Source of the DNA: Haematobia irritans
Taxonomy: Eukaryota; Arthropoda; Insecta; Diptera; Muscidae
Assembly: GCF_050003625.1 (NCBI RefSeq)
Contig: NC_134397.1
Coordinates: 269,508,070 to 269,572,069 of the forward strand
Length of the DNA: 64,000 bases
Direction of reading: 5' to 3'
Within the stretch, counting starts at the first letter, position 1. Each line of letters opens with the position of its first letter. Shown here piece by piece: positions 32,322 to 44,640 of this stretch. Position numbers and translations under genes: made by a program. Under the pieces are notes generated by a model. The model worked only from the letters and a program-made list of their open reading frames with translations. It ran no database searches and had not been told where the DNA came from.

Positions 32322-34202
32322 CACGCAAAAAGACAAAAAACATAAAAATAAGTTAATTTTAGTCTAGTTTTTAGTTAATTTCAGTTTAGCAACTGACATT
32401 TTATCGGTGTATTCGTCTAGCATACTTTTTCCGGGATGAAATCCCCTACTTTTTAAATACTCCGATGAATAATGACATTATTTGCCAACTTTTTTATAAA
32501 ATATATGTATCAACTTACATTGCCTTTGACAATTAATCAGGTGAGATTTATCAAACACTTACCTGAAATGAAATGAAAATAACAAAAAGGTATTAATTTG
32601 AAACTTTGTGAAATGAAATAAATGTTTTTGGCATATGCCATATGCAAATTCCCAAATGATTTCATTTGAAAAAGTGGATAAAACTCCAATTATCTAATAA
32701 TTTGAATAAGTGGCAACGTGCAAGGGGTAGTATGAGTTATATTAATTTGAAACCTCTGTGCGTATAATTAATTTTAATTGTATTTTCATTCATACCACCT
32801 CATTAAAAAACCCTTGGGAATTTCACAAGTGATTGGATTTGATTGTTTGAAAAATTAATTCATAAGGAATTATATTAAAAAAAATGTTAAAATCATAAGA
32901 ATTTAATTAAAATATCGATGCCATATAGAACCACAAAGAAAAATAGTATTATAGACCTTTACATTTCAAGGACTTTTAATAAAAATGTGTTGCATGCCGC
33001 ACTTAAATTTAATGTCGTTTAAACGAATTTAATTTTAAATTTTTTATTAAAATTTCTCTCAAGGTTTATTTCAACAGGACAATATTCATTTTTACTATAT
33101 GTTCCTTGATACATAGCCCTGTAATCTGTTGAATAATTTGTCTTACCACGAAAACAGGGTTGTAAGAATCATTCGTATTCATACTGCAAATTATTATAAT
33201 GATAGTGTTTTTTTTTGCTGATGACGCTGCATCTGCTGCTGTGCCATGCCATTAATGTTACTTGAGCCGATGATATTGGGAGTTAAGTTTGCAAACTGGT
33301 GCATCGCAACATCAGAAGAAGCCAGAAAAAAAACTTCGCCGCTTTATGTGATATTTATAAGCCAAGGCGCTATAATTAAAAGCATCTGCTCTGCCATGTA
33401 ACACGGTGTTTATTTTTTAATTGCACCAGGACACCAAACTGGCACATTCCAACACACGCACATCTTCAGCCATAACCACATCAACAGCCAATACAATCAA
33501 CACGTATTCATGCAATATCAGAGGTAGGAATTTCGTGAGAGATAAAACATTGAAATTTGGGAGATTGTGAAAAAATCGGTAGAGGAGACCGAACTGAACT
33601 ATTGGTACATAATTGTCCATAGTGGAAACTCATCTCCAATAAGAGAGAAGGATAGCTAAAAACGATCGATGCTATCCGGTCCTGCATTTCCAAGTAGACC
33701 TTCTAGAACCTTCTAGAACGATGAATGTCCGACATAAATCGACTCATGTCACATCAAGCTATGTCTTTTCATATGCCAGGCATCGTAGGTTTCTAACATC
33801 TAAATCTCAATCGGGGCTACTCCTTGAACTAAATGTAGTTTATTCAATGTAATACAAATAAGAAGCGTGTATCTGAGTAATATTTTACTCACGCAAACTC
33901 ACGACGGCAAAATTTTACTTACGCACTCTCACGCGCGATAGTTTTGCTATAATTCAGCTCACGCACAAGAGAATCAAACACACATACGAATAACATTTAA
34001 AAATCAACTCACACTAAAGATCAGAAAAGTCTCGAGTGTCACGAAAAATCGCCTCATTCTCTCACCATTGAATCGAATGCTACATTTGAAGTTAGTAAGC
34101 GTAAATTCGAATAAGAGTTTAAAAAAACCTTCGCCGACGAGATAAATGTTTATCAGTGGGATTATTAAGTGAGTCTATTTGTTTGAAATTCGCTACTCAT
34201 AG
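32322..34202. other. no gene recognised
   Basis: AT-rich sequence with no element ends I can defend. Near 33880-34040 the motifs ACTCACGCA and CTCACGC recur irregularly, perhaps a decayed short tandem repeat. Confidence 0.3.
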
Positions 34203-34275
34203 GTTAGGTTAAAGTGGCTGGCCGATTAAGTTCCAGGCTCACTTAGACTACTCAGTCCGTTCTCATGCACACTCA
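34203..34275 (-). mobile_element. SINE 3' fragment
   Basis: AGGTTAGGTTAAAGTGGC tail followed by CAGGCTCACTTAGACTACTC plus AGTCCGTT. It is truncated after about 70 bp. Confidence 0.6.
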
Positions 34276-34633
34276 CGAAGGGATTATATTCGTGGCTCAC
34301 GCACGACGTTTGATTGGTTACTGAGGCGCTATGAATATGGGCCCAATGAAAATGAACCTCAAAAACTAAATGATAACAAATTAATTAGAGAACACTAACA
34401 CAAAATTTTTGTGTTCTTTTTGTAGCTTCATTTTATTTTGGGTCCCGCTTGAACTATGAAAATAAACCCTAATATTTTAAATGAATATGGACCTAAATTT
34501 AATTTTTGGGATCATCCTTAGTTTTTAAATGGTGTCCATGTTTGCTTCCTTGGATTTGGCAATGGTGGCAAAACAGTGCAGACTTTTGTTGGTCCGAATA
34601 GCAAGAGTTTTTTTTTCAGGCCTTTTCCTGCAC

Positions 34634-34735
34634 TGTAAAAAATATTTAATTAATATTAAATATTACGCAGCTACACTTTAAAATGCGCAATTTACAAAAT
34701 ATTAATGACAAATTTCAATAAAGTGATGAATTTTG
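34634..34735 (+). mobile_element. truncated family A MITE, left end
   Basis: CACTGTAAAAAATATT followed by ATTACGCA, GCGCAATTTACAAAATATTA and GACAAATTTC, as at 8068-8160. It breaks off about 100 bp in. Confidence 0.65.
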
Positions 34736-34828
34736 CTTTCTTTGGAATTGCGATATCCCACATTGGAATCTGTCCATGGGAACCCCGGTCGAGGTTTTTC
34801 TTTTTTTCATTGACGAGGTTTTTTATGA

Positions 34829-35798
34829 ATACTAATACTAATACTAATACTAATACTAATACTAATACTAATACTAATACTAATACTAATACTAATACTA
34901 ATACTAATACTAATACTAATACTAATACTAATACTAATACTAATACTAATACTAATACTAATACTAATACTAATACTAATACTAATACTAATACTAATAC
35001 TAATACTAATACTAATACTAATACTAATACTAATACTAATACTAATACTAATACTAATACTAATACTAATACTAATACTAATACTAATACTAATACTAAT
35101 ACTAATACTAATACTAATACTAATACTAATACTAATACTAATACTAATACTAATACTAATACTAATACTAATACTAATACTAATACTAATACTAATACTA
35201 ATACTAATACTAATACTAATACTAATACTAATACTAATACTAATACTAATACTAATACTAATACTAATACTAATACTAATACTAATACTAATACTAATAC
35301 TAATACTAATACTAATACTAATACTAATACTAATACTAATACTAATACTAATACTAATACTAATACTAATACTAATACTAATACTAATACTAATACTAAT
35401 ACTAATACTAATACTAATACTAATACTAATACTAATACTAATACTAATACTAATACTAATACTAATACTAATACTAATACTAATACTAATACTAATACTA
35501 ATACTAATACTAATACTAATACTAATACTAATACTAATACTAATACTAATACTAATACTAATACTAATACTAATACTAATACTAATACTAATACTAATAC
35601 TAATACTAATACTAATACTAATACTAATACTAATACTAATACTAATACTAATACTAATACTAATACTAATACTAATACTAATACTAATACTAATACTAAT
35701 ACTAATACTAATACTAATACTAATACTAATACTAATACTAATACTAATACTAATACTAATACTAATACTAATACTAATACTAATACTAATACTAATAC
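34829..35798. repeat. perfect (ACTAAT)n hexanucleotide array, about 161 units
   Basis: A single six-base motif (ACTAAT / ATTAGT) repeats without any interruption for about 970 bp. It reads as Asn-Thr or Ile-Ser dipeptides in the open frames on the two strands, which are not genes. Flanks are unrelated to the motif except the leading ATGAAT. Confidence 0.98.
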
Positions 35799-37112
35799 CC
35801 ATCCCTGGAATTTTCTCCCCCATTCGGCATCCCTAACTACCAGAGTAATTCACTGAGTCAGTTATGAATAAATCCATGCAACGAATGCAACATGATGAAC
35901 ATGATTTTGCTTACACGACACAAGGCGTGCAAAATATTTCGCTCATTTATAAAAATTAAATTTCAAATGAATCCACAAACTCATTTCATACACCGACCCC
36001 CCCTTATGTAGGCTTGTGGAACCCACGCAAATTGTATATGACATTGCTTTTCTTCTGGAAAATCCATCCAGACAGCCAACTATTCATTCATTCGTTAACT
36101 CGTCACTCATTTATTCCCCCATGGATACATTCATTATTATACTCCCCCTCTCCGACTGCCTCTGTGTTGACCCCACAATGGCTCTTCTAAATTTTCTTTG
36201 GTAAATATAACGAAATGACGGTAATGATGGTGGTAGTGATCGCCGTAGTGTTTTTGATTGTTGGATACTGAATGGTTGGCTCTGTGGCTCTGATGCGCTG
36301 TTGCACTGATGATGTGTTGATGGTGATGATGGTGATGCGTTGCATACAATTACTCTTGGATTTGTGTGGAGGAAATACTCTCTGGCCCAACTTTATGTTT
36401 GTAATGCTGTTTCCAGGTTGGATATTTTGAATGCTTTTGTCATGAATAAACATATTTTAATTTCAATTAAAGCTTTTAAATGTTTCTTTTTTTCTGCGAA
36501 CGTCAACGTTTTTCAGGATGTTTACTTTGACAAGGGGTTTCTGCCAATGTACGTAGAGGCAAAAATTCATATATGCTTTAATTTTAGAGTTTAAAATGTT
36601 ACCATTTTTGTTATCTTTGCCATAGGGTGAACATTTTTATTTGTGGTAAGATAACATGTATATACGTTTGAATAAGTTGAAATAAAAAGAAATTAAAGAA
36701 ATTGGGTACCTCACTATTTTTATCATTCTACAGTCTTCAATACTTAAGTTAACAATAAATAAATTACCTAAATTCCTTATTTGTCATCTGGAAAGACTTC
36801 TTTTTAAATTAACTATTTTAGATAATATTTTAATCTTTTTTGATTTCTTAACAGCCTATGGTAAAATCGTTAGGGACATATTTCTTGTTATAATATGCCA
36901 AAACTTTATGTTAAAAAAACATTGTCTTTTAGAACAATTCAGTAAATTTAAATTGTCAAAAGGTAGGAACGATATTTACTCTTTTATGCGGTAGGTAGTG
37001 TTTTCTATGGATCAGTTAACGGGATTCCTACTGTCCCCATCTACTATACACAGCATCAGGATTTATAGAAATATTTATATCACTAGTTAAGCACTGAGGT
37101 ATATTGAAATAT
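35799..37112. other. no gene recognised
   Basis: Unique-looking sequence with a (CATCAC)-like short repeat near 36300-36340. Open frames here are short and featureless. Confidence 0.3.
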
Positions 37113-37520
37113 ACCCAGCAAAAAATGGAGCACTATTTCAGCAAGATTGTAAGGGAGAGAGGTAGTACCAACCGCTCACAAAACAATCGAATCATCGCTG
37201 ATTTTTGTGGGCGATGTCCCGATTTAGAGCAGATATCACATAGGGCTGGTATAATTGCCCATTTGAATAAAAATAGTGCTCATAAGTGATATATAATTTT
37301 GAGTATAGCATTGTTGGCGTGAAGGAAAACAGCACGTCCTCTCATGCATTTAACATATACTGCAGGAATTGGTTGCAATAACGTAAACGAATGATCATAA
37401 ACTAGTTTGATTACTCGTCTACGTTATTGCCACCGATTCATGCAGTGAGGGTGCACTGCCTACTTTATTGTATACCAAAAAAGCGCAACTAAACTCTTAC
37501 TGCTGAAATATTTTTTGCTG
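37113..37520. mobile_element. 408-bp TIR element with CCCAGCAAAAAAT ends
   Basis: The left end CCCAGCAAAAAATGG...TATTTCAGCA mirrors the right end TGCTGAAATATTTTTTGCTGGG. Internally, CAATAACGTAAACGA and CTCGTCTACGTTATTG form a further inverted pair (about 37377-37427). A related terminus occurs at 49447. The target duplication is unclear. Confidence 0.65.
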
Positions 37521-37539
37521 GGATAAAATCCTTATAAAG

Positions 37540-37860
37540 GATGGTAATTACGGTGGTTCAATGGTTGGCATTCCCGCCTTGCATACAGGTTTAATCCCAG
37601 TCTTGAAAAGGGTTTCAGCGGTGGTTTATCTCCTCCAAGTAATGCTGGTGATATTTCTGAATGTTCCCAAGCTGCTCTAAGTGGTTTCACGGCAATAGGA
37701 AACGGCGTTCCGGCTTGGCGATAAAATCGAAGTACCATGTCATTGAGCTAAATATGCAATCGAGCAAAAATCAATAATAAGAGTGAATTGTACCACTTTG
37801 GTATCATAATGGACTGAATAGTATATTGTGAGTCTGAAATATCGGATTTGCACTATTCCT
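37540..37860 (+). mobile_element. old diverged SINE copy
   Basis: Eroded head (ACGGTGGTTCAATGGTTGGC, then CCTTGCATACAGG) and body in order to ATAATGGACTGAATAGT. It has no tail and no duplication. Confidence 0.7.
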
Positions 37861-37861
37861 A

Positions 37862-38327
37862 ATAATGTAGACACTATACTAGCTTTGTCATTTCGTTTGC
37901 AACACATCGAATCTATGTATTCTGGGTCGTGGTGAAATTCTGAGACGACCTAATAATGTCCGTCCGTCTGTTGAAGTCACGATAACTTTCGAAAGCAGCA
38001 AGCTAACGACATGAAACTTTGCACAAGTAGTTGTTATGTACGAAGGTCGGACGGTATTACAAATGGGTCATATCGGACCACTTGTAGGTATAGTCTTCAA
38101 ACCGACAACCAGATTTGACTTGCGGATCCTCTGGGGAGAGCAAATTTCATCCGATCCGGTTGAAATTTGGTTCGCAATGTTGGCATATGCCCTGTAATAA
38201 CTATGCAACATTGACCAATGTCAGTCCATAATTATTAATAGCCCCCAATATCACTTCGAAAGCACCAAAATATCAAGGAACCCAAGTTAAAGTCCAACCC
38301 AATATTTACGAGGACATAGGAAATTAT
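37862..38327 (+). mobile_element. second-family HINE fragment
   Basis: CTTTGTCATTTCGTTTGCAA, TATTCTGGGTCGTGGTGAAA, the GTCCGTCCGTCTGTTGAAG run and ATGGGTCATATCGGACCACT follow the order of 59838-61195. The 5' end is partial and the 3' terminus absent. The SINE at 38339 lies next to it. Confidence 0.65.
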
Positions 38328-38338
38328 AGAATCATGTA

Positions 38339-38657
38339 GGTTAGGATAGGTGGCAGCCCGATTTATCAGGCTCACTTAGACTATTCAGTCCATTGTGATA
38401 CCACATTGGTGAACTTCTCTCTTATTACTGAGTGCTGCCCGATTCCATGTTAAGCTCAATGACAAGGGACCTCCTTTTTATAGCCGAGTCCGAACGGCGT
38501 TCCACATTGCAGTGAAACCACTTAGAGAAGCTTTGAAACCCTCAGAAATGTCACCAGCATTACTGAAAAACTTTTTGGTGTTCGGTCGAAGCAGGAATCG
38601 AACCCACGACCTTGTGTATGCAAGGCGGGCATGCTAACCATTGCACCACTGTGGCTC
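38339..38657 (-). mobile_element. tRNA-derived SINE with 11-bp target duplication
   Basis: Minus-strand SINE with a small internal deletion (the GTGGGATAATCCACCGC block is missing). AGAATCATGTA is duplicated at 38328-38338 and 38658-38668. The tail is short (TAGGTTAGG). Confidence 0.92.
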
Positions 38658-38905
38658 AGAATCATGTAATTGGAGAGTTGTATGAATTGGAAAGATTCCT
38701 ACTGTTCCAATCTACTTTCGACCGATAGTAGTTAGGGACCATAGGAATCTTGTCTACCTAGCCATGCAATCATGCAATAGTAAATTATGGCCAGAGGAAA
38801 TTGCGAAATCACGTAATTAGTTACTTGTATGAATTGGAAAGATTACTACTGTAGTCAGGGAACGTAGGAATCTTGTTTACCTATCCATCCCAGTCACTTC
38901 CCCAT

Positions 38906-39092
38906 GTTCCGATATTCGGAATCGAATATCGCAAGAATTTTGTTTTCTTATAAAGAAAAAAATTGACATACTATGGGACTTTAATTCAATTTCTATTTAA
39001 ACATCTTATCAAAGAGGACTATATTGCCAAAATTTAAATTTGGTTAAGAAAATATCGCCGAACCAAAATTTTGCGATTCCGAATATCGGAAC
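38906..39092. mobile_element. 187-bp TIR element with palindromic ends
   Basis: GTTCCGATATTCGGAATCG at 38906-38924 is the exact inverse of 39074-39092. Each end also contains the near-palindrome CCGAATATCGG, so each end can fold on itself. Candidate imperfect flanking repeat: CTTCCCCA versus CTTACTCCA. Family unknown. Confidence 0.7.
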
Positions 39093-41129
39093 TTACTCCA
39101 CTATTTACAAACATATTAAATCGTTTGAGTGGATTAGAAATATCCACATTATTTTCTTTGTATTTACTACAATTCAACTGCAACTCTGTTGAAGACTCCC
39201 AGACTAAAACCTTGTACATTATGATCCCACATTCAGGTCAGGTCAGGTCATGCGATCCTTTTCACCAAGATGTTTTGTGACAATTTTTCTTTGTATTTAT
39301 TTTAAAATAAAACATAATTTTATGATCTAAATTATAAGACAATCATATCAACCAAATATCAAGTGTATAATAAAACTCAGAAATTTTCAGTAATACCTTA
39401 AACGGATTTGGTAACAAGGAGACTAAGAAAACGCATTCGTTTACTCTAATTATGATGAAATTTGTCTGAGCTTTATTCCCAACTGAACATCATGCAAATG
39501 TTCTCATTAAAATAAGAGGCCATAGAAATGAACGAAATATTTCAGACTAATCCCCTTAGAGCTGCTGCATAATCTTCAAAAATTTTTAAGAGACAATAAT
39601 TGGCCTTTCGTAAATAAATTAAAAGCTTATTTTACAAATTTACCATTAATAAATCTTGAGCGCATTTTGTTTCGCTTTTTGGTCTTCTTTTTATTTGCTG
39701 GCATTTCTCATGAAACCTATTACAAACCAATTTATCATTTATTTAACACGAGTTACTTCCCCCGCGCTCCTTGCCAAAAGTTTGGAGTTTTTTATCAGTT
39801 CCAACGGCAAGTGCCTTGAAACTCCCAAAAGGCAAAAAAATCAAGAAGATCCTCCAATAGAGATTCTTCCCACTATACTACACAGCTTTAGCAGTGAAGT
39901 AAGAAAATGATTTTTCAAGTGGAAAAAAATGCCACAGAAAATAAAAATAAACAAGAGATGAGGGAGAAAGAGAAGAGAAATGAAGGAAAGTTTTATTGCA
40001 TTAATTGTCTCATAATTTCCTTTCTTGGTCTCAAGTTGTTAACTTTCCTCGATGCTCTGCGAAAGATGAAATTGAAGCTACTACTATGAGGGTTTCCCCT
40101 CCACAGAGGATGAAACTGTAATTGAAGCTGTTGCTGATGCTTGGAACTCTATCACTCGTTGCCTTCATCATCTCCATTACAAAGTTGTTTCAAGTTCTTA
40201 AGTCTACAGTTACACCATAACTGCTATGGTGGTATGGCTATTGCCCCCCTTCTGTGTGTTGTCCCTGAACTCCTTATTTTGTATCTGAAGGATAATTATA
40301 AATTATGCATACGCCAAATGTGTTGCAATAACTTTATTTTCTTTGGTATTGCCAGAGGCTGAAACATGATGTTTGATACTTGTGTCCCTATTTCATTTCA
40401 GTTTTTTATCTCTTTTTTTTTTTGCTCTTCATTTTTGTGGCAGCAATCCTAGCAATTTTATATGTTGACGGGTATTTTATTTTCCATAGTATGTCCTTGA
40501 GCATTGCAAATTTCGTTTCATTTTTGTTTTGATGAGATTTTGGTTTGTTTTTCGGTTTGGGATGCAAGGTATATTAGGGTGGTTTGCATTCACAGAAAAT
40601 TCTAAATTATTTCCAACAAAAAATTACAAGAAATAAGAATATTCGAATCGGAAATCGGATAGAATTTATTTTTCTTATAATGAAAAAAAAAATCGATTTC
40701 GATTTTTATAAAAAGGCAACAATTTTTGAAAATGGTTGAAGGACTATATCATAGCCGAGCAAAAAAAAACGTCGTCAAAAAAGTAGTGAAAGTGTTCTTT
40801 TTGGATCCGGAAGTGGTGCCAAATTGGTGCAAAAGGGATGAATTTAACATGAGCGTCTTGGCCAAAACATTCGTTTTTTTCAAATTTTGAGCGACGAGCG
40901 GCACGTGTTAACGTTGTTTAATCGGGCTCAAATTTTGGCTATCCCAATATCTGGAAAGGGGATTCGTTTTGTGGGATTAAGGCGAACAAGATTCCGAATT
41001 TTTTTTTTACCCCATATAAGTTGCGGACACTCTATTGTAGACCTTTGCCAACCAAAGACAGACTTGGACAGACTGTTTCGCTCGTAGTTCGGTGGTATTT
41101 TTGCGTCATCTGAACTATTTATTCTCAGA
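39093..41129. other. no gene recognised
   Basis: 39240-39254 has three GGTCA units. 40640-41030 (CCAAATTGGTGCAAAAGGGA, GAGCGACGAGCGGCACGTG, ATCTGGAAAGGGGATTCGTT) has the look of a repeat-family consensus, but I cannot name it. Other frames, such as 39656-39910 and 40141-40362, lack domain evidence. Confidence 0.3.
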
Positions 41130-43060
41130 TGCGAAATAAATAGTCACACAGAAACCCCCGGGTTTTTCGGATCCTCCACAGAGATATTCGGGCCTTCTGC
41201 TCCATCACAGAGACCTTCGGGCTTACTGTTTCATCACAGAGATTTTAGGGTCTACCGCTCCCCACACACACACACCTTCGGATCTGCGGTTCCACGACAC
41301 AGACCTTCGGGCCTACTGTTCCACCACAGATACCTATGTGCCTGCTGTTCCTCCACATAGACCCTTGGGCCAACTGTTCCACCACAGAGACCTTTGGGCT
41401 CTCTTTTCCACCACAGGGATCGTCGGTCCTATTGAATCATAACAGAGATCTTAGCTTCTACTGTTCCCCCACAGAGTCCTTCGGATCTATTGATCCCCCA
41501 CTCAACCAGTTCATCGCATGAATTACTGACATTGTGGACCTTTGAAAACCAAAAGCAATCTCAGGTAGGCGACTGACTGACACATTGACTCAAGACATGG
41601 CTCAATGCACATTTTTCTGCTAATAGTTCGATGGTATTCTAGGCGTCGTCTGAGGAATGTATTCCTCGCGAAATAAATAGTCATACGGAGTCTTTTGACC
41701 CCACTGTTCCCCCACGGAGACCTTCGGGCCGTCTGTTATACCACAGAACCCTTGGGGTTAACTGTTCCACCATATAGACCTTCAGGCCTACTCTTCCACC
41801 ACAGAGACCTTCGGGCCTTCTGTTCCACCAAAGGTTCCCTCAGGTCCGACCGTAAACGATTGTCGACTCCGGACGATTATTGCACCACTGCCAATACCAA
41901 AGCGTATACCACACCACTTCTACGACAATCCACTGTAGTAACACTACAACCGGCGACGAAAATCTCATCATTAGTTCCCGATCACCTACAAATCGACGAA
42001 TAAACAGGCTTCTGATCGGCTAAAAATTAACAAATATACAGATTCTCAATCACCAACGAACCGAACTACTCAGCAACGATCAATCATCCGATCATAGACG
42101 AACCGAACTCCTAATCAACCACAAAAAGAATTTCTTACCGACTACAGTACCCTCTTGAATCCCGTACAGACATGCCTGGAATGCGGCCTGATCTAGAGGC
42201 TATCTTGTATAGTGCTGGATCTCGCGCTCTAAATGACGTGGATAAACTTCAATAAGGTGATTGCTTGGATGATTACTGCGAACAACCTAAGAGATAACAA
42301 CATGTAATTGTGTTTACGCACTGGTATGATCTTTGTCTCTACATAAACGTGATCCTTGTGTGTTGCGGAAACATCCTGTCGTAGTTCTAAGGGCAGCGTT
42401 GTGGCAGGTCTGTATGTTATTCCACTGCGTATCACTTGTCTAAGGTTTCCAGTGGATACACCTCATAGTTTATCACTAACCGGCCAATTCTACTGTAGCT
42501 GAAGCTACAATTGTAATCCATCACACCGGAATCACACCGCCGCCCATAGTACCGGAGAAAAGAGATCTTCCACTGACGACTAGGGTAGTTTTGTACCAAC
42601 GAAGATCAGGCAAATGCAGTCGCCCTACCTATATGTGAGTGAAAGCAGCATAGCTGACGTGTGTCCCATCTGTGATCAAGGGCCACATGACACGCGTCAT
42701 ATTTTTACTTGCCCAACTAAACCTACCCGACTCATTATCAGATAACTCTGGTCACATCCCACCTTAGTCGCAGAGCTTCTTGCTCTGGAAGAAATCACAA
42801 TAAATTGTTATAACAACAACTAATCGACTAGCAATAACAACGGATCAGATTCCTCATCAATTAGCGAATATCTAACAGCCGACGTTCTCATCCATCAACG
42901 TTCATCAACTAACCGAATTCTCGACAAACACCAAGGAATCGGCGTACTCAACAACGAACCGAATTTCTCATCAATTACCGATTATCCAGAAACCAATGAA
43001 ATGAAGTACTTACAACCTGCCAATTACCTATGAACCGACTTCTTTCTTCATCTCAGCGAA
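41130..43060 (+). repeat. degenerate GC-richer minisatellite region
   Basis: 41150-41520 and 41690-41850 are built of about 29-bp degenerate units around CAGAGACCTTCGGGCCTACT plus GTTCCACCA. Each block is preceded by a related leader ending GCGAAATAAATAGTCA, so leader and array were duplicated together. 41960-42135 and 42831-43060 carry a second degenerate motif (AACCGAACTC, CGATCA, CAACCA). The LINE at 42141-42823 sits inside the second block. Confidence 0.65.
42141..42823. mobile_element. 5'-inverted (twin-primed) non-LTR retrotransposon
   Basis: 42141-42493 is minus strand: read in reverse it gives ATTGGCCGGTTAGTG..., a QDVSAT.../ETKIIPVRKHN region and on to the GATTCAAGAGGGTACTGTAG segment. 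42491-42823 is plus strand and continues from TACTGTAGCTGAAG through CPICDQGPHDTRH to a TAACAACAAC 3' end. The inner segment's 3' end and the outer segment's 5' start are adjacent in the parent element (24110-27545), overlapping by TACTGTAG. CGACTA flanks both sides (42139-42144, 42825-42830). Confidence 0.72.
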
Positions 43061-44351
43061 GGTATAAGTTCCCTTTTATCTAGAAATCCATGACATCATG
43101 AATGCCTGTTCCCATCAGATCCTCATCATAGTAGAGAAATTGTCACAAATCACGTTCCAAAATCGTGAACGGACGGTAACAAAAAGAAACGTAAGCGTTC
43201 ACGAAAAATCAAAACGGAATGTTCACGGTTTCGTCCACGGGCGTTAATGATTTCATTTCGTTTTTCTTTGGCCATGAAAAGTCTTAAAATATTCGTTAGA
43301 CATTCTTATGGCAACTCCGTAGGTGGTGCAATATGCTAAGGCAACTGTTAACGCGTATGGAGCAAACAATCCTGGTTCGAGTCACGGTAGCCGATTTTTT
43401 TTATGAATTCGTAATCATTACGTTTTAAGATCATGAATGCTGGTTGTTCTTTTGACAACGCATGGCGTTAATTTATCGTAAATATTAAAGTAATTATATA
43501 TTTTATACAGAAATGTATCTAATTATAAGTTTGGTTTAAAAAACATATTAATTTGAAAATGAATTTATAAACATTTCTGCATTTTCTTTTCCTATGCGTA
43601 AAATATTTACATATATTAAAAAAAATCAAGCAACTTTTTGGCCATAAACCCAGCTAATGATGGGAAACACTATGGAAACCATTAATTAGTAACACAAGTC
43701 ATTTTACACACACCATTCTCCTCTTTGAGAGAGGAAAAAGAAAAATGTGATAAGGAAATTTGATATTTTATTTTTGATAGAAAAAAAAAAATGGAATCAT
43801 AAAAATCCTTTTTGTTTGTAAGATTTTTATTAGAGAGTCGTAAAATATACGTTCTTTGACGGAGGGAAAATGAAATGAGGACAATAGAAACCTTATAATT
43901 TTATGGAAAATAATGAGGTTGTTAGGGTGTTTTACCGCCATACAAATTAATCAAATTATAAGATATCACATAAATTAAAGACCTTTTTTTGTTTTGCTTT
44001 CATCATAGCCTAAGCCTTTTCCAAAGGGGCTTTTAATGTGTGAAATTTACATAAATTTCCACGTTTTTATATGCAAATAAATATTATGGATATTTATGGA
44101 AAGGTCAGCAATGTTGTAATTGTTTTGAAGACCCGTCTTTAGAGAGCAGAAATGAAGTAAATAACGATTTCCACTCCAACCATTTAAAAAGGACTATTAT
44201 GTTACCTACAGTTTAGAATAGAAAATCTACACAATATTAAGGAGAAGGTTCTCTGCTATAAATAGTATGTTTCAATTGGGATATGGTTCTTTTTAAGGAA
44301 TTTTATTTCATCCTAAAATCCACGCTTCTAAATGTGCGCCTTTTGAGAGAC
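43061..44351. other. no protein gene; one tRNA-like pseudogene near 43319
   Basis: At about 43319-43397 a pol III-type layout occurs: TGGTGCAATATGCTAAGGC (A-box-like), GGTTCGAGTCA (B-box-like), then TTTTTTTT. Acceptor and T-stem pairing look poor, so this is a SINE head or tRNA pseudogene, not a functional tRNA. The rest is AT-rich. Confidence 0.35.
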
Positions 44352-44640
44352 TTAAGGTTAGGTTAGCCATAGTGGCAGGCCATTATTTCCGATCCACTTA
44401 GATAATTCAGTCCATTGTTCTACCGCAATAGTTAACTCCTCACTCATCAATGAGTGCTACTCGACCATTTGTTTAGCTACAAGCGAGCAGTTTTCTTAGT
44501 CGAGTCCGAATATCGTCCCACGTTGACACCACTTAGAGAAACTGTAAGACTTTATGGTGCTCGGTCGAAACTGGATTTTACCCAAGAGCCTTGGTATGCA
44601 AGAGGGCCATGCTGACCATTGCACCACGGTAGCTCAGTAT
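44352..44640 (-). mobile_element. old diverged SINE copy
   Basis: TAAGGTTAGGTTAG tail to CACCACGGTAGCTCAG head, all blocks in order with many substitutions and small deletions. No clear duplication. Confidence 0.75.

Noticed and set aside
34705..35856. 383- and 338-codon frames of Asn-Thr or Ile-Ser dipeptides
   Set aside because: Both are translations of the hexanucleotide array on the two strands.
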